Origin: Streptomyces noursei
GTDB lineage: Bacteria > Actinomycetota > Actinomycetes > Streptomycetales > Streptomycetaceae
Length of the DNA stretch: 64,000 nt
Assembly (NCBI RefSeq): GCF_001646665.1
Contig: NZ_LWBU01000290.1
Span: 1 to 64,000 of the forward strand
Direction: 5' to 3'
Shown here piece by piece: positions 1-8,700 of the stretch (positions are counted from its first letter, which is position 1; each line of letters starts with the position of its first letter). Both the position numbers and the translations under genes were made by a program. The notes under the pieces are model-generated. The model was not told where the DNA came from. It saw nothing but the letters and a program-made list of their open reading frames with translations, and searched no databases.

Positions 1-15
1 CTTTGCGGACACGAC

Positions 16-615
16 CTAGCGGGCGTTCTTGTTCTTCTCCAGGTCCTCCTGGAACAGCTTCTGGCAGCCGGGCCCGTTGTCGGTGGCGATGAAGGAGACC
101 ACCAGGAAGCCGTCCTGGCTGTGGTGGCCGGCCTTGACCGTCCAGCCGCTCTTGTCGAGCGACGTGATGACGGCGCCCTTCCGGTCGATCGTCGGCGACC
201 GCTTCCACCCGCCCTCGGCGAGCGCCGCGACCGTGTCGTCGTAGGACTTCCGGGAGTCGGCGGCCTTCTCGTCGTCGACCTGCCAGGAGACCATGCAGGA
301 CCTGAGGGCCGGGGGGACGTCGTCGGAGGGTTCCTCGGTGAAGCCCGCCGCCGTCGCCGCGGCCGCGATCTCCCGGGTGACCGCCGCGGCGTCCAGGCCG
401 CCTCCGGCCTGCGCCCCGGCTCCCGCGCCCGCCGGGGCCGTGGTGCCGGGCGGGGGCGCGGGGGTGCCCGTCCCCTCGCCGGAACCGCCGCCGCAGCCCG
501 CGACCAGCAGCACCACACCGGCGGCCGCGGCCGCCCTCGTCCAGGCCCTCGCCCTCGCTCGAGCGGGGGATACGCCAATCGCCTCGCGCACAGCTGTCCC
601 AATCCTGCGTCCCAC
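16..615 (-). CDS. Putative secreted lipoprotein of unknown function
   Basis: Encodes 199 residues with a basic N-terminus, a hydrophobic stretch (about residues 27-40) and a lipobox ending VAG-C at Cys41, so it should be lipidated and exposed outside the membrane. A Gly/Pro/Ala linker (42-75) leads to a folded domain with two cysteines (in SCMVSW and GPGCQK) that could form a disulphide. I do not recognise the family. The chosen GTG start keeps the whole signal sequence; a GTG eight codons further in is an alternative. Gene monocistronic as far as seen, reading out of the left edge. Lipoprotein call is strong; function is unknown. Confidence 0.75.
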   Translation of the reverse strand: MGRRIGTAVREAIGVSPARARARAWTRAAAAAGVVLLVAGCGGGSGEGTGTPAPPPGTTAPAGAGAGAQAGGGLDAAAVTREIAAAATAAGFTEEPSDDVPPALRSCMVSWQVDDEKAADSRKSYDDTVAALAEGGWKRSPTIDRKGAVITSLDKSGWTVKAGHHSQDGFLVVSFIATDNGPGCQKLFQEDLEKNKNAR

Positions 616-802
616 GCGGGCCCCGTGCCCCCGTGATCAGGTGTGCAGCTTCGCACGAGGGGGCGGGCCGAACCGTGCAACGACGGGCTCCGCGCGCCGC
701 CCCTCCGTCCACCCTCCCCCGGGCGGACGGACCGGGTCGCCCGCCGTCCCGCCGGGCCCCGCCACCGTGACGTACGTCGCGTCCGGCCCGCCGTGACCCG
801 CC

Positions 803-925
803 GGTAGAGTGAGCCCGTCGTCATCATGCGCGTACGGGGGGAAGCCGGTGCAAATCCGGCGCTGACCACGCAGCCGTGAGACCGCCCCTCGGCGGTGAGC
901 CGGAATGCCCCGTGCGCGTACGTGT
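803..925 (+). promoter_or_regulatory. Cobalamin (B12) riboswitch
   Basis: The stretch contains the B12-box core (GAAGCCGGTGCAAATCCGGC near 840-860), followed by GCTGACCACGCAGCCGTGAG and a closing GAGCCGGAATGCC block. GCGCGTACGGGG and CCCCGTGCGCG can pair as a closing helix. It sits about 120 bases ahead of the first gene of the ECF operon. By family rule, adenosylcobalamin binding would shut down expression of downstream transport genes. Exact borders are approximate. Confidence 0.9.
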
Positions 926-1044
926 TCGGCTCGTGCCGCCGGGACCCAGCGCCCGGTGGCCGGCACCGTCGAGGAATACGGAGCCGGAGCCTGGTGCCTC
1001 TCGCGTGCCGGTCCCGGTTCCCGCAGGAGAGGCCACCCCCAGCC

Positions 1045-2325
1045 ATGACCACCGTTCGCGTACGCCACGGAGCCGCCGCGCTCGCCGCGGCCGCCGTCCT
1101 GCTGTCGGGCGGTTCCCCGGCCGCCCACGCGGCGCCGTCGCCGGCCCCCTCCCCCACGCTCCCCGCCGGCCTGTACGGCACGAAGGACCCGACCTACGAC
1201 GGCGTGTGGCGGCAGTCGCTCGCCTTCATGGCCCAGCAGGTGGCCGGCGTCGAACCCCACCGCAAGGCGGTGGACTGGCTGCTCGACCAGCAGTGCGACA
1301 GCGGCGGCTTCGCCTCCTACCGCCCCGACCCGGCGAAGACCTGCGACCCGAAGACGCTGCTGGACACCAACGCCACCGCCGTCGCCGTCCAGGCCCTGTC
1401 GGGCGTCGACAAGCCCGACGCGGCCGAGCCCGGGACCGACCGGGTCAGCAAGGCCATGGGCGCCGGCGCCGCGTGGCTCAAGGGCGTCCAGAACGAGGAC
1501 GGCGGCTGGGGCTACAACCCCGGCTCGCCCAGCGACGCGAACTCCACGTCCATCGTCGTGAGCGCCCTCGCCGCGACCGGCCACCGGCCCGGCGACATCA
1601 CGTCGAAGAAAGGCCGTACGCCCTACGACGCGCTCCTGCGCCTCGCGATCCCCTGCGACGCCAAGGCGGGCGCGGGCGCCTTCGCCTACCAGCCCGACGC
1701 CAAGACCGGCGCGCTGGTCGCGAACGGCGACGCCACCGCCGCCGCCGTCCTCGCCGGGCTCGGCAAGGACCTCCAGACGCGGGGCGCCGAACCGGAGCAG
1801 AAGCCGACCTGCGTGACCCCGGCCGAACCGACCGCCGAGCGCGCCGCCCGCAACGGCGCCGCCTACCTGGCCACCGCCCTCGCCCGGAGCGGTCACCTCG
1901 ACCTGCCGCCCATGCCGGGCGCCGCCGCCACCGCCCCGCAGCCCGACTTCGGCAACACCGCCGACGCGGTCGTCGCCCTCGGCGCGGCCGGGCACGGCGA
2001 CAAGGCGGCGGGCGCCGTGGCGTGGCTGAAGAAGAACTCCGCCGCCTGGGCGCAGGAGAGCGGCCCGGCGGCCTGGGCCCAGCTGATCCTCGCCGCGCAC
2101 ACGGTGGGTGCCGACGTCCGCGACTTCGGCGGCGTCGACCTCGTGCAGCGGCTGAACGCGACCGGTCCGGCGCCGCAGTCGGTGCCCCTGGAGGAGAAGG
2201 CGGAGCAGCAGGAGGCCGAGGAGGAGCCCGGCTTCGACGTCTGGCTGGTCGTCGCCATCTTCCTGGTGGCCGGCATGGGCATCGGCTTCCTGCTCAGCGG
2301 CCGCAAGCGGAACCGGCAGCTGTGA
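1045..2325 (+). CDS. Membrane-anchored prenyltransferase/squalene-oxidase repeat protein, putative extracellular B12-binding component
   Basis: Encodes 426 residues: signal peptide (1-29, cleavage near AHA-A), a body of alpha/alpha repeats (70-370) with characteristic QNEDGGWGY and CDSGGFASY turns, an acidic stalk (380-396), a membrane helix (about 399-418) and a basic tail. This fold is shared by squalene cyclases and by the vertebrate B12 carriers intrinsic factor and transcobalamin. Cyclase activity is unlikely because the protein is exported and sits in a transport operon. The gene is first in a four-gene run behind a cobalamin riboswitch and its TGA overlaps the next GTG. I infer surface capture of cobalamin; direct binding is not shown by sequence. 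Four cysteines (84, 100, 204, 256) could form disulphides. Confidence 0.85.
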   Translation: MTTVRVRHGAAALAAAAVLLSGGSPAAHAAPSPAPSPTLPAGLYGTKDPTYDGVWRQSLAFMAQQVAGVEPHRKAVDWLLDQQCDSGGFASYRPDPAKTCDPKTLLDTNATAVAVQALSGVDKPDAAEPGTDRVSKAMGAGAAWLKGVQNEDGGWGYNPGSPSDANSTSIVVSALAATGHRPGDITSKKGRTPYDALLRLAIPCDAKAGAGAFAYQPDAKTGALVANGDATAAAVLAGLGKDLQTRGAEPEQKPTCVTPAEPTAERAARNGAAYLATALARSGHLDLPPMPGAAATAPQPDFGNTADAVVALGAAGHGDKAAGAVAWLKKNSAAWAQESGPAAWAQLILAAHTVGADVRDFGGVDLVQRLNATGPAPQSVPLEEKAEQQEAEEEPGFDVWLVVAIFLVAGMGIGFLLSGRKRNRQL

Positions 2326-2996
2326 CGCGCGCCAGGTTCCCGGCGCTGCTCCTCGCGGTCTGCGCCCTGCTGCTCGGCCTGCCCGGCACGGCGGAGGCGG
2401 CCGGCTACCGCTACTGGTCGTTCTGGCAGGCCGACGGCCGGGCCGGATGGACGTACGCCACCCAGGGACCGGCCACCGCCCGGCCCGCCGACGGTGACGT
2501 CAACGGCTACCGGTTCGCCGTGAGCGCCGACTCCCAGGACGCCGCACGGCCCCGCCGCGCCCCCGACTTCGCCGCGGTCTGCGGGAAGGCCCCCGCCGCC
2601 GACGGCACCAAGCGGGTCGCCCTCGTCATCGACTTCGGCACGGCGGCCGACGCGCCGGCGGACGGCGGCACGCCGCCCGCGCCGCGCGAGGCGTGCGCGC
2701 GGGTGCGCGCCGACGCGACCGCCGCCGAGGTGCTCGCGACGGTCGCGAAGCCGCTGCGGTACGACAACCAGGCGCTGCTGTGCGCGATCACCGGGTACCC
2801 GAGGACCGGCTGCGGGGAGCAGGTGTCGGCGGACACCGGAGGGACGGACCCGGCCGGTTCCGCGTCCCCGTCGCCGGGGCCGCGCCCCGTGATGGACCTC
2901 GAACCCGGGCCGTCCGTCGGGACGGTGGCCGGGGTGGCCGCCGTCGTCGTCCTGGGCGCCGCCGCCGTGTGGCAGGCCCGCCGCCGACGCCGGTGA
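2322..2996 (+). CDS. SCO2322 family anchored secreted protein
   Basis: 224 residues, GTG start overlapping the previous stop (GTGA), so translationally coupled. It has a signal peptide (1-26), a compact extracellular domain beginning GYRYWSFWQ, a Ser/Pro/Gly stalk (170-190), a membrane helix (199-217) and a poly-Arg tail that fixes the N-terminus outside. This is the family named after S. coelicolor SCO2322; no biochemical role is known to me. Conserved placement between the alpha/alpha-repeat protein and the ECF transporter suggests it cooperates in substrate capture or docking. That role is inference. Confidence 0.85.
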   Translation: MTRARFPALLLAVCALLLGLPGTAEAAGYRYWSFWQADGRAGWTYATQGPATARPADGDVNGYRFAVSADSQDAARPRRAPDFAAVCGKAPAADGTKRVALVIDFGTAADAPADGGTPPAPREACARVRADATAAEVLATVAKPLRYDNQALLCAITGYPRTGCGEQVSADTGGTDPAGSASPSPGPRPVMDLEPGPSVGTVAGVAAVVVLGAAAVWQARRRRR

Positions 2997-4078
2997 ACCT
3001 GCGCGCTCCCGAGGCGAACCGCTCCAACGCCGTGCACGCGGGCGCCTGGTGGCTGTGGGCCCTCGGCCTGGCCGTCGCGGCGTCCCGCACGACCAACCCC
3101 CTGCTGCTGGGCCTGCTGGTCGGCGTGGCCGGGTTCGTGGTGGCCGCCCGCCGCACGGACGCGCCATGGGCCCGCTCGTACGGGGCGTTCGTGAAACTGG
3201 GCCTGGCGGTCCTGGTGGTCCGGCTGGTCTTCTCGGTGCTCCTCGGCTCTCCCATCCCCGGTACGCACCTGCTGGTCACGCTGCCCGAAGTGCCGCTGCC
3301 CGACTGGGCGCAGGGCGTGCGGATCGGGGGCCGGGTGACGGCCGAGCAACTGGTGTTCGCGCTGTACGACGGGGCGAAGCTGGCCACGCTGCTGATCTGC
3401 GTGGGCGCCGCCAACGCGCTCGCCAACCCGGCGCGGCTGCTGAAGTCGCTGCCGGGCGCGCTGTACGAGGTGGGGGTCGCCGTGGTCGTCGCGATGACGT
3501 TCGCGCCGAACATGGTCGCCGACGTGGGGCGGTTGCGGACCGCCCGGCGGCTGCGCGGCCGGCCCGCGGGCGGTGTGAAGGGGGTGCTCCAGGTGGGGCT
3601 GCCGGTGCTGGAGGGCGCGCTGGAGCGGTCGGTGGCGGTCGCCGCGTCGATGGACGCGCGCGGGTACGGGCGTACCGCCCCGGTGCCGCGCGCGGTACGG
3701 CACGCCACGACGGTGCTGACGCTGGGCGGCCTGCTGTGCGTGTGCGTCGGCGGGTACGGGCTGCTGGCCGCGTCGGGGGGCTCGTACGCGGTGCCCCTGG
3801 TCGCGGCGGGGGTGGCCATGGCGCTGGCGGGGTTGCGGCTGGGCGGCCGCCGGTCGGTGCGCACCCGTTACCGCCCCGACCGGTGGGACGCGCGGTCCTG
3901 GCTGGTGGCGGGGTCGGGGGCGGCGGTCGCCGCGCTGGTGGTCGCCGCCGACGCGGCCGCGCTGCACCCGGGCGTCGTCCCGCTCGCCGCGCCCGAGCTG
4001 CCGCTGTGGCCGGCGCTCTCCGTCCTCGTGGGCCTGCTGCCCGCGTTCGTGGCCCCGCTGCCGAAGGAGTCCATGTGA
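2993..4078 (+). CDS. ECF transporter transmembrane component (EcfT/CbiQ-like)
   Basis: 361 residues with several hydrophobic helices and the cytoplasmic motif MDARGYGR (220-227), the Ala-Arg-Gly signature by which EcfT proteins couple to their ATPases. It is the scaffold that transmits ATP-driven movement to the substrate-binding S component in energy-coupling-factor vitamin importers. The GTG start overlaps the preceding TGA; the end overlaps the ATPase gene in the same GTGA way. Co-regulation by the B12 riboswitch indicates a cobalamin importer (CbrTUV-type in the comparative-genomics literature), although EcfT itself does not determine substrate. Confidence 0.9.
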   Translation: MNLRAPEANRSNAVHAGAWWLWALGLAVAASRTTNPLLLGLLVGVAGFVVAARRTDAPWARSYGAFVKLGLAVLVVRLVFSVLLGSPIPGTHLLVTLPEVPLPDWAQGVRIGGRVTAEQLVFALYDGAKLATLLICVGAANALANPARLLKSLPGALYEVGVAVVVAMTFAPNMVADVGRLRTARRLRGRPAGGVKGVLQVGLPVLEGALERSVAVAASMDARGYGRTAPVPRAVRHATTVLTLGGLLCVCVGGYGLLAASGGSYAVPLVAAGVAMALAGLRLGGRRSVRTRYRPDRWDARSWLVAGSGAAVAALVVAADAAALHPGVVPLAAPELPLWPALSVLVGLLPAFVAPLPKESM

Positions 4079-5805
4079 TCCGGTTCGAGAACGTGACGGT
4101 GACGTACGCCGACGCCGGCGCGCCCACGCTGGCGGGCGTCGACCTGACCGTCCCCGAGGGGGAGCTGGTGCTGCTGGTGGGCCCGTCCGGGGTGGGCAAG
4201 TCGACGCTGCTGAACGCGGTGTCGGGCCTGGTCCCGCACTTCACGGGCGGCACCCTGCGCGGCCGGGTCACCGTCGGCGGCCGGGACACCCGCACCCACC
4301 GGCCGCGTGAGCTGGCGGACGTGGTCGGCACCGTGGGCCAGGACCCGCTCGCGCACTTCGTCACCGACACGGTGGAGGACGAGCTGGCGTACGGGATGGA
4401 GTCGCTGGGGCTCGCCCCCGCGGTGATGCGGCGCCGGATGGAGGAGACGCTCGACCTGCTGGGCCTGGCCGCGCTGCGCGAGCGCCCGATCGCCACGCTG
4501 TCGGGGGGCCAGCAGCAGCGGGTGGCGATCGGGTCGGTGCTGACCCCGCACCCGAAGGTGCTGGTGCTCGACGAGCCGACGTCGGCGCTCGACCCGGCGG
4601 CGGCGGAGGAGGTCCTCGCGGTCCTCCAGCGGCTCGTGCACGACCTGGGCACCACGGTGCTGATGGCCGAGCACCGCCTGGAGCGGGTGGTGCAGTACGC
4701 CGACCGGGTGGCCCTGCTGCCGGCGCCGGGCGCCCCGGTGGTCGTCGGCCCGCCCGCCGAGGTCATGGCGGTGTCGCCGGTGCACCCCCCGGTGGTCGCC
4801 CTGGGCCGGCTGGCGGGCTGGGACCCGCTGCCGCTGTCGGTACGGGACGCCCGGCGCCGGGCGGGCGGGCTGCGGGACCGGCTGGCGGGGCGCACGCCCC
4901 CGCCCGGCCCCGCCACCGCGCCCGCGTCCGCCGCGCCTGCTTCCGGCGCTCCCGGGGACGGCCCGCGGCGCGCCGGGGCCGCGCGGTCCGGGGTGCGGGC
5001 GGTGCTGGAGCGGCTGGTGCGCGGCGGGGTCACGCCGCCCGCCCCCGCCGCCGCGCCGGCGGTGGCCGAGGCCCGCGGCCTTGCCGTGCGGCGCGGCAGG
5101 GTCGAGGCGCTGCGGGACGTGGACCTGGTGGTGCGCGCGGGCGAGACGGTGGCGCTCATGGGGCGCAACGGCGCCGGCAAGTCGACCCTGCTCGGCACGC
5201 TGGTCGGGCTGGTCGAGCCGGCGTCGGGCAGCGTGCTGGCGGGCGGCCGGGTGCCGCACCGCACGCCGCCGCGCGAGCTGGTCCGGCACGTGGGGCTGGT
5301 CCCGCAGGAGCCGCGCGACCTGCTGTACGCCGACACCGTGGCGGCCGAGTGCGCGGCGGCCGACGCCGACGCGGGCGCCGCGCCGGGGGCGTGCCGGGCC
5401 CTGGTGTCCGAGCTGCTGCCCGGGGTGGCGGACGGCACCCACCCCCGCGACCTGTCGGAGGGGCAGCGGCTGGCGCTGGCCCTGGCGGTGGTCCTGACGG
5501 CGCGGCCCCCGCTGCTGCTGCTGGACGAGCCGACCCGGGGGCTGGACTACGCCGCCAAGGCCCGGCTGGCCGGTGTCCTGCGCGGGCTGGCCGCCGAGGG
5601 GCACGCCATCGTCATGGCGACGCACGACGTGGAGCTGGCGGCCGAACTGGCGCACCGGGTGGTGATCCTCGCCGACGGGGAGGTCGTCGCGGACGGGCCG
5701 ACCCACGAGGTGGTCGTCTCCTCGCCCGCCTTCGCCCCGCAGGTGGCGAAGGTCCTGGCCCCGCAGCCGTGGCTGACCGTGCCGCAGGTGGAGGCGGCCC
5801 TGTGA
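4075..5805 (+). CDS. ECF transporter ATPase, two ABC domains fused in one chain
   Basis: 576 residues carrying two complete nucleotide-binding domains. Domain 1: Walker A GPSGVGKS (36-43), signature LSGGQQQR (142-149), Walker B VLVLDEP (about 161-167). Domain 2: Walker A GRNGAGKS (363-370), signature LSEGQ (460-464), Walker B LLLLDEP (480-486). A Pro/Ala/Gly-rich linker (about 270-330) joins them. In many ECF systems these are two separate proteins (EcfA1/A2); here one polypeptide supplies the heterodimer. The second signature, LSEGQ, deviates from LSGGQ, so the two ATP sites may be unequal. Coupled to both neighbours by GTGA overlaps. Confidence 0.92.
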   Translation: MIRFENVTVTYADAGAPTLAGVDLTVPEGELVLLVGPSGVGKSTLLNAVSGLVPHFTGGTLRGRVTVGGRDTRTHRPRELADVVGTVGQDPLAHFVTDTVEDELAYGMESLGLAPAVMRRRMEETLDLLGLAALRERPIATLSGGQQQRVAIGSVLTPHPKVLVLDEPTSALDPAAAEEVLAVLQRLVHDLGTTVLMAEHRLERVVQYADRVALLPAPGAPVVVGPPAEVMAVSPVHPPVVALGRLAGWDPLPLSVRDARRRAGGLRDRLAGRTPPPGPATAPASAAPASGAPGDGPRRAGAARSGVRAVLERLVRGGVTPPAPAAAPAVAEARGLAVRRGRVEALRDVDLVVRAGETVALMGRNGAGKSTLLGTLVGLVEPASGSVLAGGRVPHRTPPRELVRHVGLVPQEPRDLLYADTVAAECAAADADAGAAPGACRALVSELLPGVADGTHPRDLSEGQRLALALAVVLTARPPLLLLDEPTRGLDYAAKARLAGVLRGLAAEGHAIVMATHDVELAAELAHRVVILADGEVVADGPTHEVVVSSPAFAPQVAKVLAPQPWLTVPQVEAAL

Positions 5806-6734
5806 GCGCCGCCCGCCCGGTGCGCCTGGGGCCCCGGTCGGTGGCCGCGCTCGTGCTGATCAGCGCGATCGGGGTGGTCGCCTTCGGCTGGCCGCTGCTG
5901 GCGGACGGCACGTCCGTGCTGGCGGGCCGGTCGCAGGACGCCCCGTGGCTGCTGGCCGTGGTCCTGCCGCTGCTGGTGGCCGTGGTGGTGGCGACGATCG
6001 CCGACTGCGGCATGGACGCCAAGGCGGTGGCGATGCTGGGCGTGCTGGCGGCGGTCGGGGCGGCGCTGCGCCCGCTGGGCGCCGGCACGGCGGGCCTGGA
6101 GCCGATGTTCTTCCTGATGGTGCTGAGCGGCCGGGTCCTCGGCCCCGGGTTCGGGTTCGTGCTGGGCGCGGTGACGATGTTCGCGTCGGCGCTGCTGACC
6201 GGCGGGGTGGGCCCGTGGATGCCGTTCCAGATGCTGTCGATGGGCTGGTTCACCATGGGCGCGGGCCTGCTGCCGGGGCCGGTGGCGCTGCGGGGCCGGG
6301 GCGAGCTGCTGATGCTGTCGGCGTACGGGGCGGTGGCGGCGTTCGCGTACGGGACGGTGATGAACCTCCAGGGGTGGGTGACCCTCCAGGGCATGGGCAG
6401 CGGCATCTCCTTCCGGCCCGGCGATCCGGTGCACGAGAACCTGGTCCGGTTCCTGGCGTACTGCGCGGCGACGTCGCTCGGCTGGGACCTGGGGCGCGCG
6501 GTACTCACCGTCGTCCTGATGATGACCATCGGATCCACGGTTCTGAAGGCCCTGCGACGGGCCACCCGCCGGGCCGCCTTCGAGGCCCAGGTCACATTCG
6601 AAGGCGCCGGCGGGGCCGTTCCGGAGCCCTCAGGGGTGAGGCGCCCCACAGGACCCATGTCACATACGAACGACGATAGTGGGACAGAACGGACAGCCGG
6701 AGGGCCCGGGGCCTCCCGTGGCGACGTGCACTGA
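5802..6734 (+). CDS. ECF transporter S component, probably cobalamin-specific
   Basis: 310 residues; about six hydrophobic helices in residues 15-240 followed by a hydrophilic C-terminal tail of about 60 residues rich in Gly, Pro and Thr. It is the membrane-embedded substrate-binding subunit of the ECF importer encoded just upstream, and belongs to the QueT/CbrT-like group of S components rather than to BtuM. Substrate assignment rests on the cobalamin riboswitch in front of the operon, not on a binding-site motif. Last gene of the coupled run. Confidence 0.85.
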   Translation: MSAARPVRLGPRSVAALVLISAIGVVAFGWPLLADGTSVLAGRSQDAPWLLAVVLPLLVAVVVATIADCGMDAKAVAMLGVLAAVGAALRPLGAGTAGLEPMFFLMVLSGRVLGPGFGFVLGAVTMFASALLTGGVGPWMPFQMLSMGWFTMGAGLLPGPVALRGRGELLMLSAYGAVAAFAYGTVMNLQGWVTLQGMGSGISFRPGDPVHENLVRFLAYCAATSLGWDLGRAVLTVVLMMTIGSTVLKALRRATRRAAFEAQVTFEGAGGAVPEPSGVRRPTGPMSHTNDDSGTERTAGGPGASRGDVH

Positions 6735-6942
6735 TCGCCCTCGGCGGGCGGGGCGACCTTCGGCCCGGTCTCCGGTGCCGGGTAGTAACAGGGCTCCTTG
6801 CCGCGGCCCGACCGCCCTGCTTCTCTGGTGATGTCGCCGGGCGCCGCTCGCATCGCAGCGCCCCTGGCAGCCTCCTCCCCCGCCCCCGGCGTGGTTCCGG
6901 CATGCCTGTGCGACTCCCCCGTCCCCGACGTTAGGTCGCCAC
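6735..6942 (+). other. Leader region before the SLT-like gene
   Basis: A 208-base GC-rich stretch without a convincing gene. Cell-wall lytic genes in streptomycetes often follow a cyclic-di-AMP (ydaO) riboswitch; I looked for its conserved core and did not see it. It presumably holds the promoter of the next gene. No strong terminator hairpin for the ECF operon is obvious. Confidence 0.4.
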
Positions 6943-7344
6943 GTGTTCCGCTCGCTCGTCAGCCGTTTCTCCGCCCGTCCCAAGTCCGTCGCCGCCGGCG
7001 CCGCCGTGCTGCTCGGTGCCACCGGCGCCGTGCTGGGCACGACCGCCCCCGCCTCGGCCGCCTCAGCGCAGGACATCGCGAAGAAGATGGTCCCGGCGGG
7101 CCAGTACCAGTGCTTCAGCAAGATCGTGGAGCACGAGTCCGGCTGGAACCCGACCGCCACGAACGCCTCGTCCGGCGCCTACGGCCTGGTGCAGGCCCTG
7201 CCGGCCACCAAGATGTCGTCGGCCGGCTCGGACTGGAAGACCAACCCCGCCACGCAGATCGAGTGGGGCCTGGACTACATGAACGACCGCTACGGCAGCC
7301 CGTGCGGCGCGTGGAACTTCTGGCAGTCCAACGGCTGGTACTGA
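6943..7344 (+). CDS. Secreted lytic-transglycosylase-like (SLT fold) small protein
   Basis: 133 residues. Signal peptide 1-39 (cleavage ASA-A), then a short lysozyme-like domain. The segment IVEHESGWNP (61-70) has the ES-x-WNP signature of soluble lytic transglycosylases, with Glu65 as likely catalytic acid, followed by the GAYGLVQALP block that corresponds to GxxGLMQ. Cys57 and Cys121 probably form a disulphide. The protein would cleave peptidoglycan glycan strands outside the cell. It is nearly the minimal catalytic unit, with no LysM or other wall-binding module. GTG start; a perfect terminator hairpin follows the stop. Confidence 0.85.
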   Translation: MFRSLVSRFSARPKSVAAGAAVLLGATGAVLGTTAPASAASAQDIAKKMVPAGQYQCFSKIVEHESGWNPTATNASSGAYGLVQALPATKMSSAGSDWKTNPATQIEWGLDYMNDRYGSPCGAWNFWQSNGWY

Positions 7345-7367
7345 GCCGTCCCGCACGAACGGCACGA

Positions 7368-7396
7368 GGCCCCGGTGAACGACGTTCACCGGGGCC
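7368..7396 (+). terminator. Rho-independent-type terminator hairpin
   Basis: Perfect 13-bp inverted repeat (GGCCCCGGTGAAC / GTTCACCGGGGCC) with a 3-base loop, 23 bases after the stop of the SLT-like gene. It lies between convergent genes and may serve both. Confidence 0.85.
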
Positions 7397-7446
7397 TTCC
7401 CGCGTCCGCGCTCCCGCGCCGACCTGCCGCCGTCCCGCCACTGCCG

Positions 7447-7785
7447 TCAGAGCGGCGGTCCGGCGCACACCAGGACGGTGAGGGCGACGAGCAGGGCCAG
7501 GGGGCCGAGCAGCGCGTACCGGGCGCAGCGGGCGAGGCGGCGGACCCCCGGCGCGCGGTGGAGGGGCAGCACCAGGGCCGCGATCAGCCCGGCCTGGAGC
7601 AGGGCCGCCCTGCCCATGGGCCCGAGCGCCTCCAGGGGCTGTGCCCAGGCGAGGGCCAGCGCGCCCAGCAGGAGGACGGGGCCGAGCACGACGAGTGCCG
7701 TGCAGCCCCAGAAGAGCAGGGCGAGGACGACGCAGGCCGGCCGGTCGGCCAGGTCGCGGGGTTCGACGTTCCGGGTGACGTTCAC
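7447..7785 (-). CDS. Small hydrophobic membrane protein, hypothetical
   Basis: 112 residues from the GTG chosen here (an in-frame ATG 51 bases upstream is possible). Three hydrophobic stretches occupy about residues 17-45, 56-70 and 88-110, so it is a small integral membrane protein. No motif or family recognised. It is convergent with the SLT-like gene and divergent from the FMN-binding protein gene. Coding potential is supported by the third-position GC pattern and the lack of a better reading frame; function unknown. Confidence 0.55.
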   Translation of the reverse strand: MNVTRNVEPRDLADRPACVVLALLFWGCTALVVLGPVLLLGALALAWAQPLEALGPMGRAALLQAGLIAALVLPLHRAPGVRRLARCARYALLGPLALLVALTVLVCAGPPL

Positions 7786-7954
7786 ACCTCGATCCTGCGG
7801 CCGCGACCGGCCGGTGGCCTGAGTGCGGCTACTCAATCGGCGGCCCGCCGCCTACTCATCGCGGCGGCCACATCCTGAGACCTTGCTTGATCATCGCGAT
7901 CCGCCCCTGGGAGGGTGGCCGCGACCGGCACGGAACGAGGCAGCGGGGGGACGT

Positions 7955-8647
7955 ATGCACGCGGAAGGACCGGACGAGCGGCGCGAGGAGCGCCTGGAGG
8001 TCACCGACCGGACCCGTCACCGGCGTCTGCGGGAGAAGGGCAGCACCCTGCGGTCCGACCTCGACGACGTGCTGCGCGCCGGGTTCGTCTGCCACCTGGC
8101 GGTCGTGGTCGACGGGACGCCCCTCGCCGTACCGACCGTCTACGGCGTGGACTTCGACACCCGGGTGCTCTATCTGCACGGTTCCGTCGCCAGCCGCAGT
8201 CTCGTCCAGTCGCCCGGCGCCCAGGTGTGCGTCACCGTCACCCACGTCGACGGGCTCGTCCTCGCCCGGTCCGTCTTCGAGCACGGCGTCAACTACCGCT
8301 GCGCCATGGTGCTGGGCACCCCGCGCCGCGTCACCGACCGCGAGGAGCTGCTGCACGGGCTGCGCGTCCTGACCGAGCAGTGCGCGCCGGGGCAGTGGGA
8401 GTACGCCCGTTCGCCCAGCAGGAAGGAGCTGGCGGCCACCTCGCTGCTGGCCCTTCCGCTCGACGAGGCGTCCGTCAAGACGTCGGCGGGCCCGCCGGAC
8501 GACGGGGAGGGACCGGACGCCGCGTCGGGGGTGTGGGCCGGGGTGCTCCCGTACCGGCCCGTCTTCGGCGCGCCCGAGCCCGACCCGCTGCTCCCGGCCG
8601 GCACACCGGTGCCTGCCCACATCGCCGCCCTCGCCGGACGCCGGTGA
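7955..8647 (+). CDS. Pyridoxamine 5'-phosphate oxidase-like FMN-binding protein
   Basis: 230 residues with the split-barrel fold of the PNPOx-related family: GFVCHLAVVVDGTPLAVPTVYG (about 43-64) is the first strand pair, and LYLHGSVASRSL followed by VCVTVTHVDGLVLARS are the flavin/dimer segments. Family members bind FMN or haem and act as small reductases or oxidases; the substrate here cannot be told. ATG start with a GGGGGGA ribosome-binding site eight bases upstream. It stands alone, about 50 bases before the methyltransferase gene in the same direction. Confidence 0.8.
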   Translation: MHAEGPDERREERLEVTDRTRHRRLREKGSTLRSDLDDVLRAGFVCHLAVVVDGTPLAVPTVYGVDFDTRVLYLHGSVASRSLVQSPGAQVCVTVTHVDGLVLARSVFEHGVNYRCAMVLGTPRRVTDREELLHGLRVLTEQCAPGQWEYARSPSRKELAATSLLALPLDEASVKTSAGPPDDGEGPDAASGVWAGVLPYRPVFGAPEPDPLLPAGTPVPAHIAALAGRR

Positions 8648-8700
8648 CACGGCCAAATATGACGGTCCGGCGTGCGGTGGCGTGACGTACGTTCGGCGGC

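Noticed and set aside
3276..5438. 720-codon antisense frame over the ECF ATPase
   Set aside because: Ser/Arg/Thr/Pro-rich shadow without motifs.
6735..6942. Cyclic-di-AMP riboswitch before the SLT-like gene
   Set aside because: Expected by context, but the conserved ydaO core is not visible.
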